A stretch of 64,000 nt of DNA from assembly GCA_900454475.1 (NCBI GenBank), contig UGSS01000002.1, forward strand, positions 2,532,674 to 2,596,673. Direction: 5' to 3'. The notes under the pieces were generated by a model. It searched no databases. It was given only the letters and a program-made list of their open reading frames with translations, and was not told where the DNA came from. This DNA is from [Pasteurella] mairii. GTDB lineage: Bacteria; Pseudomonadota; Gammaproteobacteria; Enterobacterales; Pasteurellaceae. The translations under genes were made by a program, and so were the position numbers. Shown here one piece after another: positions 39,908 to 49,383 of the stretch (position 1 is the stretch's first letter; each line of letters starts with the position of its first letter).

Positions 39908-39984
39908 TACCTCTTTAGAGTTATTTTTGTATAGTAAAATAATACTTTTTAAGATAGTTCAATCAAAATATTGATCGGGCGCAA
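39908..39984 (+). promoter_or_regulatory. NarP- and FNR-like sites upstream of nrfA
   Basis: TACCTCTTTAGAGTTA (39908-39923) is two NarL/NarP heptamers in the 7-2-7 inverted layout used by NarP. TTGAT-CGGG-CGCAA (39971-39984) has one perfect FNR half. A TG-extended -10 candidate (TATTGT, 40025-40030) lies at class I distance. The rest of the 387-base aspA-nrfA gap is AT-rich without other visible features. Confidence 0.5.
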
Positions 39985-40134
39985 TAAATTATCAAATTTT
40001 TAAGAAAAACACGTTTTCCTCTGCTATTGTTAACATGAAATTCATCTATTTTTGTTGTGGGAATAAATAAAATGTTTTTATGTAGCACAACAAGATAATT
40101 AAGCATGTTAGTTTCTTGATTTGGAGTGATTATT

Positions 40135-41631
40135 GTGAACATTTTGAAAAAAACGCTATCTTCTCTTTGTGTGGTCGGCGCTATCGTGGCATTTTCGCAT
40201 AATGCCTTGGCAGAGAATGGCGAAATAAAAGTGGAAGGGCTCGAAAAAGCCCCTACCTTGGAACAGTTGGCTAAATCTACTGATGTCAAGATTGAATCGG
40301 TAAATGAAAAGTTTGCAACGCGGTATGCAAGCCAATATAACAGCTGGAAAGCCACATCAGAATCTACAGAAATTGTGCCGGCAATTGAGGTTAATCCTCG
40401 CCTTATCGTCTTATGGGCGGGTTATGCTTTCTCAAAAGAGTATAACAAACCGCGCGGTCACTTTTATGCGATTACTGATGTGCGTAATATTTTGCGTACT
40501 GGCGCACCAATGGATGAAAATTCCGGTCCGCAACCGATGGCATGTTGGACTTGTAAAGGTCCGGATGTGCCACGTTTGATGGCAGAATGGGGTGAGCAAG
40601 GCTATTTCGATGGTAAATGGGCGAAGGGCGGTTCTGAAATTGTTAACCCAATTGGTTGCGCCGACTGTCACGATACGACCTCTAAAGAGTTTGCAGAAGG
40701 GAAGCCGGCGTTACGCATTGCGCGTCCAAACAGTTTACGTGCCTTGGAAGCCTTGGGCAAAAAATTCAGTACCTTGGATAAAACCGATCAACGTGCGGCG
40801 ATTTGTGCCAACTGTCACGTAGAATACTATTTCGATAAAAACGTCACTAACAACGTGGTATTCCCATGGTATAACGGAGTTGATGTGAATGATATGGAAA
40901 AATACTACGACGATATCGAATTTAAAGACTGGGTACACGCCCTTTCGAAAGCGCCAATGTTAAAAGCACAACACCCAGACTATGAAACTTGGATGTTGGG
41001 CGTACATGGTAAAAACGGGGTAACTTGTATTGATTGTCATATGCCGAAAGTACAAGGTGCGGATGGTAAAGTTTATACCGATCACAAAATTGGTAATCCG
41101 TTTGATGCCTTTGAAAGCACTTGTGCAAATTGTCATGATCAAAGTAAAGAAAAATTACAAGGTATTGTGGAATCCCGTAAACATGACATCAAAGAAGTGA
41201 TGACCCAACTTGAAGATCAGGTGGTGAAAGCGCACTTTGAAGCCAAAGCTGCGTGGGATGCCGGCGCTACTGAAGAAGAAATGAAAGACGCGTTAAAAGC
41301 TATCCGTCATGCGCAATGGCGTTGGGATTATTCTGCTGCCGGTCACGGTGGTCATATCCATGCGCCAGATGTGATCTTAAAAGTGATTGCCAGCGGTTTG
41401 GATCGCGCCGCGGATGCACGTGCGAAATTGGCAGTGATTTTAACCAAACACGGTGTGAAAACGCCACTTCAGTACCCAGATATCTCTAGCGCAGAAAAAG
41501 CGTGGAAAGTGATTGGCGTGGATATTGAAAAAGAACGTGCGGATAAACAAAAATTCCTCAAAGAAATTGTGCCTCAATGGGAAAAAGAAGCAAAAGAAAA
41601 AGGCTTAATTTTGGATGCTCCGGCAAAATAG
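40135..41631 (+). CDS. nrfA: Cytochrome c552 nitrite reductase (ammonia-forming)
   Basis: NrfA reduces nitrite to ammonium in the periplasm with six electrons. The GTG start at 40135 has GGAG eight bases upstream and gives 498 residues with a signal peptide ending near A-L-A. It has the special catalytic haem motif C-W-T-C-K near residues 138-142 and four normal C-x-x-C-H motifs (C-A-D-C-H, C-A-N-C-H, C-I-D-C-H, C-A-N-C-H), so five haems in all. The conserved K-x-Q-H-P follows in A-Q-H-P-D. It is the first gene of nrfABCD and likely induced by nitrite without oxygen. Confidence 0.97.
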   Translation: MNILKKTLSSLCVVGAIVAFSHNALAENGEIKVEGLEKAPTLEQLAKSTDVKIESVNEKFATRYASQYNSWKATSESTEIVPAIEVNPRLIVLWAGYAFSKEYNKPRGHFYAITDVRNILRTGAPMDENSGPQPMACWTCKGPDVPRLMAEWGEQGYFDGKWAKGGSEIVNPIGCADCHDTTSKEFAEGKPALRIARPNSLRALEALGKKFSTLDKTDQRAAICANCHVEYYFDKNVTNNVVFPWYNGVDVNDMEKYYDDIEFKDWVHALSKAPMLKAQHPDYETWMLGVHGKNGVTCIDCHMPKVQGADGKVYTDHKIGNPFDAFESTCANCHDQSKEKLQGIVESRKHDIKEVMTQLEDQVVKAHFEAKAAWDAGATEEEMKDALKAIRHAQWRWDYSAAGHGGHIHAPDVILKVIASGLDRAADARAKLAVILTKHGVKTPLQYPDISSAEKAWKVIGVDIEKERADKQKFLKEIVPQWEKEAKEKGLILDAPAK

Positions 41632-41641
41632 AGAAAAAATG

Positions 41642-41669
41642 ACCGCACTTTTAATGGATAAAGTGCGGT
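41642..41669 (+). terminator. USS-pair hairpin between nrfA and nrfB
   Basis: ACCGCACTT (41642-41650) and AAGTGCGGT (41661-41669) form an inverted pair in the 69-base nrfA-nrfB gap. With only a weak T run, it may act as a partial terminator or protect the nrfA message, giving more NrfA than NrfBCD. Confidence 0.5.
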
Positions 41670-41700
41670 TGATTTGAGCAACAAATTTGAGGGAAGAAAA

Positions 41701-42339
41701 ATGAATGTGGTACTAAAAACAACAGCAAAATTGACCGCACTGGTAGGGCTGCTTATGTTGTCACTGCCGAGTTTGGCAAATGACAAAGTCGCTGCGACAG
41801 AAAGTCTGTCACCGCTCACTTATGAGCCGACCTTAGAAAACCAGCGGGATCCGAATCAGTATTGTGCCAGCTGCCATAAATTTGACAGCAATGGCGAGCA
41901 ATCCGGTGGCGAATTCCATTTTGGTAAATTCCATGGTCAACATTTACAGGAAAAAAATCCGAATAATGGCGAGGCCATTACTTGTGTCAGTTGCCATGGC
42001 AATATCTCGGAAGATCACCGTCGTGGCGCGAAAGATGTAATGCGCTTCCAAAGCGATATTTTTGGCGATAAAAAACCAATGTTCACGGTAGAAGAACAAA
42101 ACCAAGTGTGTTTTGCTTGCCATCAACCGAAAAAATTGCAAGAAAAACTCTGGGCGCATGATGTACACGCGATGAAATTGCCGTGCGCAAGTTGCCATAC
42201 CCTGCACCCAGAAAGTGATGCAATGCAAGGGATTAAACCGAAAGAGCAAGTAAAACTTTGCGTAGATTGTCACGGTGAGCAGCAAAAACGTTTAGAATCT
42301 GGATTGCCTGCCACACCGGCATTAAAACAAAAGGATTGA
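41701..42339 (+). CDS. nrfB: Cytochrome c-type pentahaem electron donor NrfB
   Basis: NrfB carries electrons from NrfCD to NrfA in the periplasm. From ATG 41701 the protein has 212 residues with a signal peptide ending near S-L-A. It has five C-x-x-C-H haem motifs (C-A-S-C-H, C-V-S-C-H, C-F-A-C-H, C-A-S-C-H, C-V-D-C-H). A GAGGGAAG site precedes the ATG. It lies between nrfA and nrfC; its stop lies 2 bases before the nrfC ATG. Confidence 0.96.
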   Translation: MNVVLKTTAKLTALVGLLMLSLPSLANDKVAATESLSPLTYEPTLENQRDPNQYCASCHKFDSNGEQSGGEFHFGKFHGQHLQEKNPNNGEAITCVSCHGNISEDHRRGAKDVMRFQSDIFGDKKPMFTVEEQNQVCFACHQPKKLQEKLWAHDVHAMKLPCASCHTLHPESDAMQGIKPKEQVKLCVDCHGEQQKRLESGLPATPALKQKD

Positions 42340-42341
42340 CT

Positions 42342-43022
42342 ATGACAGCTTGTACACGCCGAAATTTTGTTTCGGGCATGGGGGCGTTGATCCTGATGAC
42401 CGGAACCTCAGCTAATGTCGTCGCGCAAAGTGCAGCGGAGAAAAAAACGATTCGTTATGCCATGTTGCATGATGAAAGCACTTGTATCGGTTGTACCGCT
42501 TGTATGGAGGCTTGTCGTGAAGCCAATCAAGTGCCGGAAGGTGTCTCTCGTTTAGAGATTATTCGTAGCCAACCCTATGGCGAATTTCCGAATGCACAGT
42601 ACGAGTTTTTCCGCCATTCTTGTCAACATTGTACGAATGCGCCTTGTGTTAGTGTCTGCCCAACTGGAGCGTCTTATATTGATGTATCCACGGGGATTGT
42701 GGATGTGCATAAAGATCTTTGTGTCGGATGTCAATATTGTATCGCGGTATGCCCTTATCGTGTGCGTTTTATTCACCCTATCCATAAAACTGCCGATAAG
42801 TGCAATTTTTGCCGCGATACCCACTTGGCAAAAGGCAAACAGCCGGCTTGTGTTGAGTCCTGCCCGACACACGCCTTAACCTTTGGCGATACTAACGATC
42901 CGCAAAGTGCGATTTCCTTGAAATTAAAACAGGTACAAACCTATCGCACCAAAGTGGAATTGGGGACGGATCCGAATTTATACCATGTTCCTGCAACCAA
43001 ACAGGGGGAGATTAGACGATGA
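42342..43022 (+). CDS. nrfC: Iron-sulfur protein NrfC
   Basis: NrfC is the periplasmic iron-sulfur subunit that passes electrons from NrfD to NrfB. The 226-residue product has a twin-arginine signal (C-T-R-R-N-F-V-S-G) and four cysteine clusters of the dmsB/hybA type. They begin with C-I-G-C-T-A-C-M-E-A-C and end with C-x-x-C-P-T-H-A. The ATG at 42342 is preceded by AAGGA. The stop overlaps the nrfD start (ATGA). Confidence 0.96.
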   Translation: MTACTRRNFVSGMGALILMTGTSANVVAQSAAEKKTIRYAMLHDESTCIGCTACMEACREANQVPEGVSRLEIIRSQPYGEFPNAQYEFFRHSCQHCTNAPCVSVCPTGASYIDVSTGIVDVHKDLCVGCQYCIAVCPYRVRFIHPIHKTADKCNFCRDTHLAKGKQPACVESCPTHALTFGDTNDPQSAISLKLKQVQTYRTKVELGTDPNLYHVPATKQGEIRR

Positions 43023-43981
43023 ACAGCCCATTTCACTTTCCTTCTTTGGTTTGGGATCATACCATTGCGATCTATCTCTTTTTATTAGGGATTTCCGCCG
43101 GTGCAACAATGTTGTCAGTGATCTTAAAACGTAGCGGTTTAGCTGGAGAAGATCCGTCACAAAACAATTTCTTACGTTGTAATGCGTGGCTGGCGCCAAT
43201 TAGCATTATGATTGGTTTGCTATTGTTGATTTTCCACTTGGCACGCCCTTGGACGTTTTGGTTTTTGATGTTTAATTACAGCCATACTTCCATTATGTCC
43301 GTTGGGGTGATGTTGTTCCAAGTGTACATGGTCTTTTTGATCCTGTGGTTGGCGATTATTTTTAGAACTATCGTATTAAGCTATGTGAAACGTTTTGTAC
43401 CAAAATTGGAAAATTTCGTGGCAAAATGTATCGATATTGCAACGAAGTTTACAAATTTAATCGAAATTATCACCTTGCTTTGCAGTATTGCTTTAGGCGC
43501 TTATACCGGTTTCCTATTATCCGCCTTGATCAGCTATCCAATGTTGAATAATCCAGTGTTGCCGATTTTGTTCTTGGCGTCCGGAACTTCCTCAGGTATT
43601 GCGGCGTTGATTGTGTGCGCCTTGTTATTTACCAAAGAAAGTACCCACTCAACATCTATGGCATTTTTGCATAAATTTGAGTTTCCGGTGGTGTTGGCGG
43701 AAGCCTTTTTGTTGTTTGCCTTTTTCTTCGGTTTATACCTTGGTGGCGGACAAAAAACGGTTGCTTTTGAGACCGCACTTTTAGGCGGCTTCTGGGCGAG
43801 TGTGTTCTGGATTGGCGTCGTCGGTATTGGCATTGTATTACCGTTATTACTCAACGCCTTTGCCAACGAGCAGCTAAAACACAAAAAAGGCTTTATGTTA
43901 CTGGTTGCTACATTAACCTTAATCGGGGTATTCTGTTTGCGTTATTTCGTGCTTTACGCCGGACAAATGACCCTTGCCTAA
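43019..43981 (+). CDS. nrfD: Menaquinol-oxidising membrane subunit NrfD
   Basis: NrfD is the inner membrane subunit that takes electrons from menaquinol for nitrite reduction. The 320-residue product has about eight membrane segments and the N-terminal motif V-W-D-H-T-I-A-I-Y-L-F. It overlaps nrfC by four bases. An intrinsic terminator follows before nrfE, so nrfABCD forms one unit. Confidence 0.94.
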   Translation: MNSPFHFPSLVWDHTIAIYLFLLGISAGATMLSVILKRSGLAGEDPSQNNFLRCNAWLAPISIMIGLLLLIFHLARPWTFWFLMFNYSHTSIMSVGVMLFQVYMVFLILWLAIIFRTIVLSYVKRFVPKLENFVAKCIDIATKFTNLIEIITLLCSIALGAYTGFLLSALISYPMLNNPVLPILFLASGTSSGIAALIVCALLFTKESTHSTSMAFLHKFEFPVVLAEAFLLFAFFFGLYLGGGQKTVAFETALLGGFWASVFWIGVVGIGIVLPLLLNAFANEQLKHKKGFMLLVATLTLIGVFCLRYFVLYAGQMTLA

Positions 43982-44017
43982 TTGCCATGTGAGCAATAAT
44001 TTTATGTTAAAATAAAC

Positions 44018-44051
44018 AGGTGGGCGTAGTGATACGCCTGCCTTATTTTTA
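44018..44051 (+). terminator. Intrinsic terminator between nrfD and nrfE
   Basis: An 11-bp stem with GGCGTA/TACGCC at its top (loop GTGA 44029-44032) is followed by a T-rich tail. It partly separates nrfABCD from the haem-lyase genes. Confidence 0.75.
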
Positions 44052-44071
44052 TCTACAGAAAAGGAATAGCA

Positions 44072-45976
44072 ATGATCCCTGAGCTTGGTTTTATAGCCCT
44101 TATTTTTGCTTTTGTCAGCAGTGGCGTATTAGCGCTGATTCCGCATTGGGCGATTTATCGACGCCAGCAGGGATGGATGCGATTGACTTGGAATTTGAGC
44201 TATGTATTTGGGCTGTTTACCACGATTTCCATTATCTGCCTTGCTTATGCTTTTGCAGTAGATGATTTTTCTGTGGCGTATGTAGCGCACCATTCCAATT
44301 CTCAACTGCCGATCTTTTTTAAAATCGCCGCCACTTGGGGCGGACATGAAGGTTCCATGTTGTTTTGGCTGTTTGCCTTGAGCATTTGGGTGATGGCGTT
44401 TGCGTATTTTAGCCCTAAAATCGACCCCGTTATTGCGGCGCGTACCTTAGGGATTTTAGGCGCTATCTGTTTCGGTTTTTGCTTATTTATTCTGTTTTTC
44501 TCCAATCCTTTTGAGCGACAATTTCCTATCATCACCGAAGGGCGCGATTTAAACCCCATGTTGCAAGATGTCGGCTTAATTTTTCATCCGCCGCTCTTGT
44601 ATTTGGGCTATGTCGGATTTGCGGTGAATTTTGCTTTAACCATGGCAGCATTATTCAGCGGTTATTTTGACGCGGCTATCGCGCGCTGGATGCGTCGTTG
44701 GGTACTTGGCTCATGGCTTTTTTTAACCCTCGGTATCATGCTAGGATCTTGGTGGGCATATTATGAATTAGGCTGGGGCGGCTGGTGGTTCTGGGATCCG
44801 GTGGAAAACGCCTCTTTGCTACCTTGGTTATTGGGATTGGCTTTATTGCACAGTCTTTTCGTCAGCGAACAGCGCGGCATTTACTATTACTGGACCATTT
44901 TATTTTCCCTGTTCACGTTCGCTTTTAGCTTGCTCGGTACGTTTATCGTGCGTTCCGGCGTATTAACTTCCGTTCACGCTTTCGCTATGGACAGCGAACG
45001 CGGCATTGCGCTGTTGGTCTTATTTTTCTTACTCATGGTCAGCGCGTTAACCTTATTCGCCTTCAAGGTCAATATTCAATCAAGTGCGGTGCGTTTTTCG
45101 TTAATTTCTAAAGAAACGCTGATGCTACTTGCCAATGTCTTATTTACCGTCGCCACCGTTAGCGTTTTCGTCGGAACCTTTTATCCGATGTTGTTTAGCC
45201 TGCTCGGTTGGGGATCCATTTCCGTCGGCGCGCCTTATTTTAATCGTATTTTTCTGCCACTGGTGGCGTTGGCATTATTGGCAATGTGGTGGGTATTTTC
45301 GGCAAAATGGCAAAAAATCAAGCACACTTTATGGCTAAAACGCACGATCTTGCTTTTGCCCGCTTTGGCTTTAAGCTATGTGTTAATTGATTTACAACGC
45401 CAACAAAACCCCATTTTACCCTTTAACGCCATGGCGTTTGTGTTTGTCGCGCTTTCCTTTTGGTTGATTTTCACCATGTTGTGCATTGATTGGCGCAAGA
45501 TGAATTTACGTTATTTGGGCATGATCGTCGCGCATTGTGGCGTTGCAGTGACGGTGATTGGCGCGGTGATGTCGAGTTATTATGGCAGCGAAATCGGCGT
45601 GCGTTTAGCGCCAAATCAAAGCCAAACCTTAAACGGATATGAATTTCGCTATTTAGGTTTTAAACATGAAATTGGCGCCAATTATACTGCCGAAAAAGCC
45701 CATTTTGAGATTTATAAAAATCAGCAAAAAGTGACCGCACTTTATCCCGAACGCCGCTATTATGACGTGCGTACCATGAATATGTCGGAAGTAGGCATCC
45801 ATTGGGGCTGGCTGGGCGATATTTATATTGTGATGGGCGACAAATTAAGCAGCGGCGAATTTGCGTTTAGATTGCATTACAAACCTTTCGTGCGCTGGCT
45901 TTGGTTGGGCGGTATTATGATGGCATTGGGCGCGCTTTTGGCGGCATTTGGCTTAAAACAACGGAAAAACACATGA
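44072..45976 (+). CDS. nrfE: Haem lyase subunit NrfE (CcmF family)
   Basis: NrfE belongs to the CcmF family of cytochrome c synthetases and, with NrfF and NrfG, attaches haem to the C-W-T-C-K motif of NrfA. The 634-residue product has about 14 membrane segments and the tryptophan-rich haem-handling block W-G-G-W-W-F-W-D-P-V-E-N near residues 228-239. Conserved histidines flank it. Its end overlaps the next gene by four bases. It could also serve general cytochrome c maturation if no separate ccmF exists. Confidence 0.9.
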   Translation: MIPELGFIALIFAFVSSGVLALIPHWAIYRRQQGWMRLTWNLSYVFGLFTTISIICLAYAFAVDDFSVAYVAHHSNSQLPIFFKIAATWGGHEGSMLFWLFALSIWVMAFAYFSPKIDPVIAARTLGILGAICFGFCLFILFFSNPFERQFPIITEGRDLNPMLQDVGLIFHPPLLYLGYVGFAVNFALTMAALFSGYFDAAIARWMRRWVLGSWLFLTLGIMLGSWWAYYELGWGGWWFWDPVENASLLPWLLGLALLHSLFVSEQRGIYYYWTILFSLFTFAFSLLGTFIVRSGVLTSVHAFAMDSERGIALLVLFFLLMVSALTLFAFKVNIQSSAVRFSLISKETLMLLANVLFTVATVSVFVGTFYPMLFSLLGWGSISVGAPYFNRIFLPLVALALLAMWWVFSAKWQKIKHTLWLKRTILLLPALALSYVLIDLQRQQNPILPFNAMAFVFVALSFWLIFTMLCIDWRKMNLRYLGMIVAHCGVAVTVIGAVMSSYYGSEIGVRLAPNQSQTLNGYEFRYLGFKHEIGANYTAEKAHFEIYKNQQKVTALYPERRYYDVRTMNMSEVGIHWGWLGDIYIVMGDKLSSGEFAFRLHYKPFVRWLWLGGIMMALGALLAAFGLKQRKNT

Positions 45977-46503
45977 AAAGATCACGCTTAGTTTTTTTAC
46001 CCTTAGCCGGGATAATTTTAGTTTGTATCGCGTTATTATTCGGTTTGCGCCAAGATCCAAAACAAATCGCCTCGGCGCTGATTGGCAAACCGGTACCGGA
46101 ATTTTACCAAGCAGATTTATTGGATTCTGCGCGTACGTTGAGCAACAAAGATTTGCCGAAAACCCCATTTTTGATCAACGTGTGGGGCAGTTGGTGCGAA
46201 TATTGCAAGCGGGAACATCCATTTTTGATGCAATTAGCCGCGCAAAATGTCAGCATTGTTGGGCTGAATTATCGTGATAAAGTGCAAAATGCGCTGGAAA
46301 TGTTGCACAAAACCGGCAATCCCTTTAGTTTGGTGATCAATGACGGAAAAGGCGAATTCGCCCTGAAATTAGGCGTGGACGGTGCGCCGGAAACCTACTT
46401 AGTGGATCAACATGGTGTCATTCAATATCGTTATGTCGGCGAGCTGAATGAAACCGTATGGCAACAAGAATTTCTTCCTAAAATCAAAGAATTAACTCCA
46501 TGA
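45973..46503 (+). CDS. Thiol:disulfide interchange protein (DsbE/CcmG type)
   Basis: This is a membrane-anchored periplasmic thioredoxin that reduces apocytochrome cysteines before haem attachment. From ATG 45973 it has 176 residues, with an N-terminal anchor and the active site W-C-E-Y-C near residues 75-79 in V-W-G-S-W-C-E-Y-C-K. The block G-A-P-E-T-Y-L-V-D also fits the family. It overlaps nrfE and nrfF by four bases each, so it is part of the nrfE-F-G unit. Confidence 0.9.
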   Translation: MKRSRLVFLPLAGIILVCIALLFGLRQDPKQIASALIGKPVPEFYQADLLDSARTLSNKDLPKTPFLINVWGSWCEYCKREHPFLMQLAAQNVSIVGLNYRDKVQNALEMLHKTGNPFSLVINDGKGEFALKLGVDGAPETYLVDQHGVIQYRYVGELNETVWQQEFLPKIKELTP

Positions 46504-46961
46504 AAAAGATTATTTTTAGCTTGATTTTTTTCGCCTTGAGCGCGCAAGCAGAGATGGTAGATACCTTTCAATTTCACAATGACGCCGATCGCCTACGCGC
46601 GGTGGAATTGGCGAAATCCTTGCGCTGCCCGCAATGTCAAAATCAAAATTTGGTGGAATCCAATTCGCCGATTGCCTACGATTTGCGCCTTAAAGTGTAT
46701 AACATGGTCAACGACGGAAAAAGTAACGACGAGATCGTGCGCCACATGACCGATCGTTTTGGCAATTTTGTCCGCTACAATCCGCCTTTTGATTGGTCCA
46801 CCGCTACCTTGTGGTTGTTACCGATCTTATTATTTGCTGCCGCCGCTATCGGCATTTGGCAATACAGCCAAGGGCGTAGTCGTCATCGCGTTGCGCCCTT
46901 AAGTACGCAACAACAGCAACAATTGGCAAGCCTACTGGCGACAAAGGAAGAGAAAAAATGA
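46500..46961 (+). CDS. nrfF: Haem lyase subunit NrfF (CcmH N-terminal type)
   Basis: NrfF is a small CcmH-like thiol protein with the redox motif R-C-P-Q-C-Q-N-Q-N near residues 42-50. It has a signal peptide and one C-terminal membrane segment (153 residues). It presents the apocytochrome to NrfE. It overlaps its neighbours at both ends by four bases. Confidence 0.92.
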   Translation: MKKIIFSLIFFALSAQAEMVDTFQFHNDADRLRAVELAKSLRCPQCQNQNLVESNSPIAYDLRLKVYNMVNDGKSNDEIVRHMTDRFGNFVRYNPPFDWSTATLWLLPILLFAAAAIGIWQYSQGRSRHRVAPLSTQQQQQLASLLATKEEKK

Positions 46962-47800
46962 ATGTATTATTGGCTGGCGTGGTCATTTTTATTGTTTTAA
47001 TTTTGCTTTTGTTATGGTTGCCAGTGGCAAGATCGATTAAGCCACAACATAATTATCGCCAACAACAAAATATCGCGCTTTATCAGCAGCAAATGGCGCA
47101 GCAACCGAGCCACGAACTGGCGACAGAATTAAGCCAACGTTTGTTGCAAGATGAAAAATACTTGGAAAATCAACCGCACTTTTCCTTTGCCCAAGATCAA
47201 AGTGCGGTCAGTTTTGGCGTGAAAATTGCTTTGGCAAGCGTGCTGATTGGCATTCCGCTCATCTGGTATGTGGCGCTGCCGCGGTATAGCGACGTAGTGC
47301 AAGGCGAACAGGAGTATTTGGAGCAAAAACAAAAAGCGATGATGGCAAATTTAAGCGGCGATAATCAGGAATATATTGAAAAAATTCAACAACAATTGCG
47401 CCAAGATCCGAATGATGCCAAGTTGTGGTTGCTCTTGGGGCAGGTGTATATGCAAGCGAATGAATGGGACAGCGCGTTGATAAGTTTTTCCAATGCGGAA
47501 AAATTGGAAGGATCGAAAGCCAATATTTTAGGTTTGGCGGCAAGCGCGTTGTATTATCAAGCCGGCGAGCGTATCACGCCGAAAGTCAGCCAATTGCTAG
47601 ATATTATTTTGCAGCAAGATCCGCAGGAAATCTCCGCTTTGTCTTTATTGGCAGCAGAAGCGTATAAGCAACAAGATTATGCGCGAGCTTTGAGCCTGTG
47701 GCAAAACATCTTGGACAGCGGAAAATCGCAAGTGGATCGTCGCATGATTATTCAGCGCATGAAAAGTATAGAAATGTTACAATCGCCCATTTCCCCTTAA
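46958..47800 (+). CDS. nrfG: Haem lyase accessory protein NrfG (CcmI-like, TPR)
   Basis: NrfG binds the C-terminus of the NrfA apoprotein through TPR repeats. The 280-residue product has two N-terminal membrane segments and several TPR units beginning near residue 145 (A-K-L-W-L-L-L-G-Q-V-Y). Two membrane segments make it more CcmI-like than E. coli NrfG. It is the last gene of the nrfE unit, 24 bases before the HI0933-like gene. Confidence 0.88.
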   Translation: MNVLLAGVVIFIVLILLLLWLPVARSIKPQHNYRQQQNIALYQQQMAQQPSHELATELSQRLLQDEKYLENQPHFSFAQDQSAVSFGVKIALASVLIGIPLIWYVALPRYSDVVQGEQEYLEQKQKAMMANLSGDNQEYIEKIQQQLRQDPNDAKLWLLLGQVYMQANEWDSALISFSNAEKLEGSKANILGLAASALYYQAGERITPKVSQLLDIILQQDPQEISALSLLAAEAYKQQDYARALSLWQNILDSGKSQVDRRMIIQRMKSIEMLQSPISP

Positions 47801-47824
47801 TTTCATGGCAAGGAAATCTATATC

Positions 47825-49039
47825 ATGACCAATTTTTCGCAAGTGATCATCATTGGCGCCGGCGCGGCGGGCTTGTTTTGTGCCGGTGAAATAGCAAAAG
47901 CCGGTATGCAAGTGACGATTTTGGATAATGGCAAAAAAGTGGGGCGCAAAATTTTGATGTCCGGCGGCGGTTTTTGTAACTTCACCAATTTAGACGTCGG
48001 TCCCCAGCATTATTTGTCGCAAAATCCCCATTTTGTGAAATCCGCATTGGCACGTTTTAATCAATGGGATTTTATCGCCCGCGTGGCAGAACGCGGCATT
48101 GCTTACCATGAAAAAGAACTGGGGCAATTATTTTGTGACAAAGGTGCGGAAGAGATTGTCGCCATGTTAGCGGACAGTTGCGCGCAATATCAGGTGAATA
48201 TCCAATTGCGTCAGCAAATTGAACGAGTGGAATTGGTTGCTGATCATGCCTCGGCGCGCTTTGCGCTAAAAGCGAATGGCGTGCAATGGCATTGCCACAG
48301 TTTAGTGATCGCCAGTGGTGGCTTGTCCATGGCGGGTTTGGGGGCAACGCCTTTTGGTTATCAAGTGGCGCAGCAATTCGGGTAAAATGTGATTGCACCG
48401 CGCGCGTCGTTAGTGCCTTTTACGTGGCGCGAAAAAGACAAATTTTATACCGCACTTTCCGGCGTCGCTTTGCCAGTTAGCGTGAAAGCGAAGTGTGGTC
48501 AAATTTTTAGCAATAATTTATTGTTCACTCATCGCGGTATTTCCGGACCGGCAATCTTGCAAATTTCTAATTATTGGCAGCCGAATGAAGCATTGGAAAT
48601 AGATTGTCTGCCGAATATGAATATGCTGGAATTTATGCAAAACTTGCGCACAACCTCGCCGAAATTACGTCTAAAAACCGCATTGTCGCGCATTTTGCCA
48701 AGTCGTTTATTGGAGCTTTGGATGGAACAGGGGCTGCTACAAGATGATGCCTTAGCGCAACTTTCCAACGCTCAATTGGCGGCATTGGATCTGCAAATTC
48801 ATCATTGGCAAATCACGCCGAACGGAACCGAGGGATATCGTACCGCCGAGGTGACCATGGGGGGCGTGGATACGCAAGAAATTTCCTCTAAAACCATGGA
48901 GGCGCAACGAGTTAGCGGATTGTATTTTATCGGCGAAGTGCTGGATGTGACCGGTTGGTTGGGCGGGTACAATTTCCAATGGGCTTGGAGTTCCGCTTAT
49001 GCTTGCGCGCAAGCCATTTGCGCAAAACTTGAGGGATAA
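47825..49039 (+). pseudogene. HI0933/YhiN-family FAD-binding protein gene with in-frame stop
   Basis: This is a predicted flavoprotein of the HI0933 family, about 404 residues if read through. The N-terminus has I-I-G-A-G-A-A-G-L-F-C-A (dinucleotide-binding loop) and G-R-K-I-L-M-S-G-G-G-F-C-N-F-T. A TAA at 48383-48385 interrupts it after V-A-Q-Q-F-G, but the same frame goes on with N-V-I-A-P-R-A-S-L-V-P-F-T to the natural end G-Y-N-F-Q-W-A-W-S-S. One substitution would restore it. In H. influenzae the homologue also sits beside the nrf haem-lyase genes. The function of the family is uncertain. Confidence 0.88.
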
Positions 49040-49122
49040 ACTAAGATTTAACACAATTCAATGCTTGGTTAATAATTTGCTATTCATACAAAAAATACCG
49101 TTGATCATCCCTTATTGATGGA

Positions 49123-49364
49123 ATGGAGGTAGGCGATAAGGCGACGGAATAAAACGACATTAACTATCAAGAATGGAAATTAGCGAAATGGATTAATGCG
49201 TTGGGAGCGACTTCAAATAAAATAAGTTTAACCAACGCCCAAGGCGCAAAAACAGTGTATTATTTGATCTGGCTTATCTTATCCCTCAAAACGTTAGACA
49301 GCATTTCGCTGTTCAGCTGTTTATTTTTATAGCCGGCGCGATGACGGATGTTTTCATTCGCTAA
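49123..49364 (+). pseudogene. Possible decayed gene between the HI0933-like gene and nudC
   Basis: M-E-V-G-D-K-A-T-E, a TAA, then N-D-I-N-Y-Q-E-W-K-L-A-K-W read in one frame from 49123. A different frame then gives L-F-D-L-A-Y-L-I-P-Q-N to TAA at 49362. This looks like a small gene with one stop and one frameshift. I do not recognise it, and chance cannot be excluded. The rest of 49040-49383 shows nothing else. Confidence 0.35.
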
Positions 49365-49383
49365 ATCATGAAATTCTCTTTAT

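Noticed and set aside
39963..40355. A 130-codon minus-strand frame across the nrfA promoter and signal sequence
   Set aside because: It is opposite the clear nrfA start and its regulatory region, with no recognisable domain.
47825..49039. Two separate short genes instead of one broken HI0933-like gene
   Set aside because: Both parts are in the same frame, three bases apart, and together make one normal family member.
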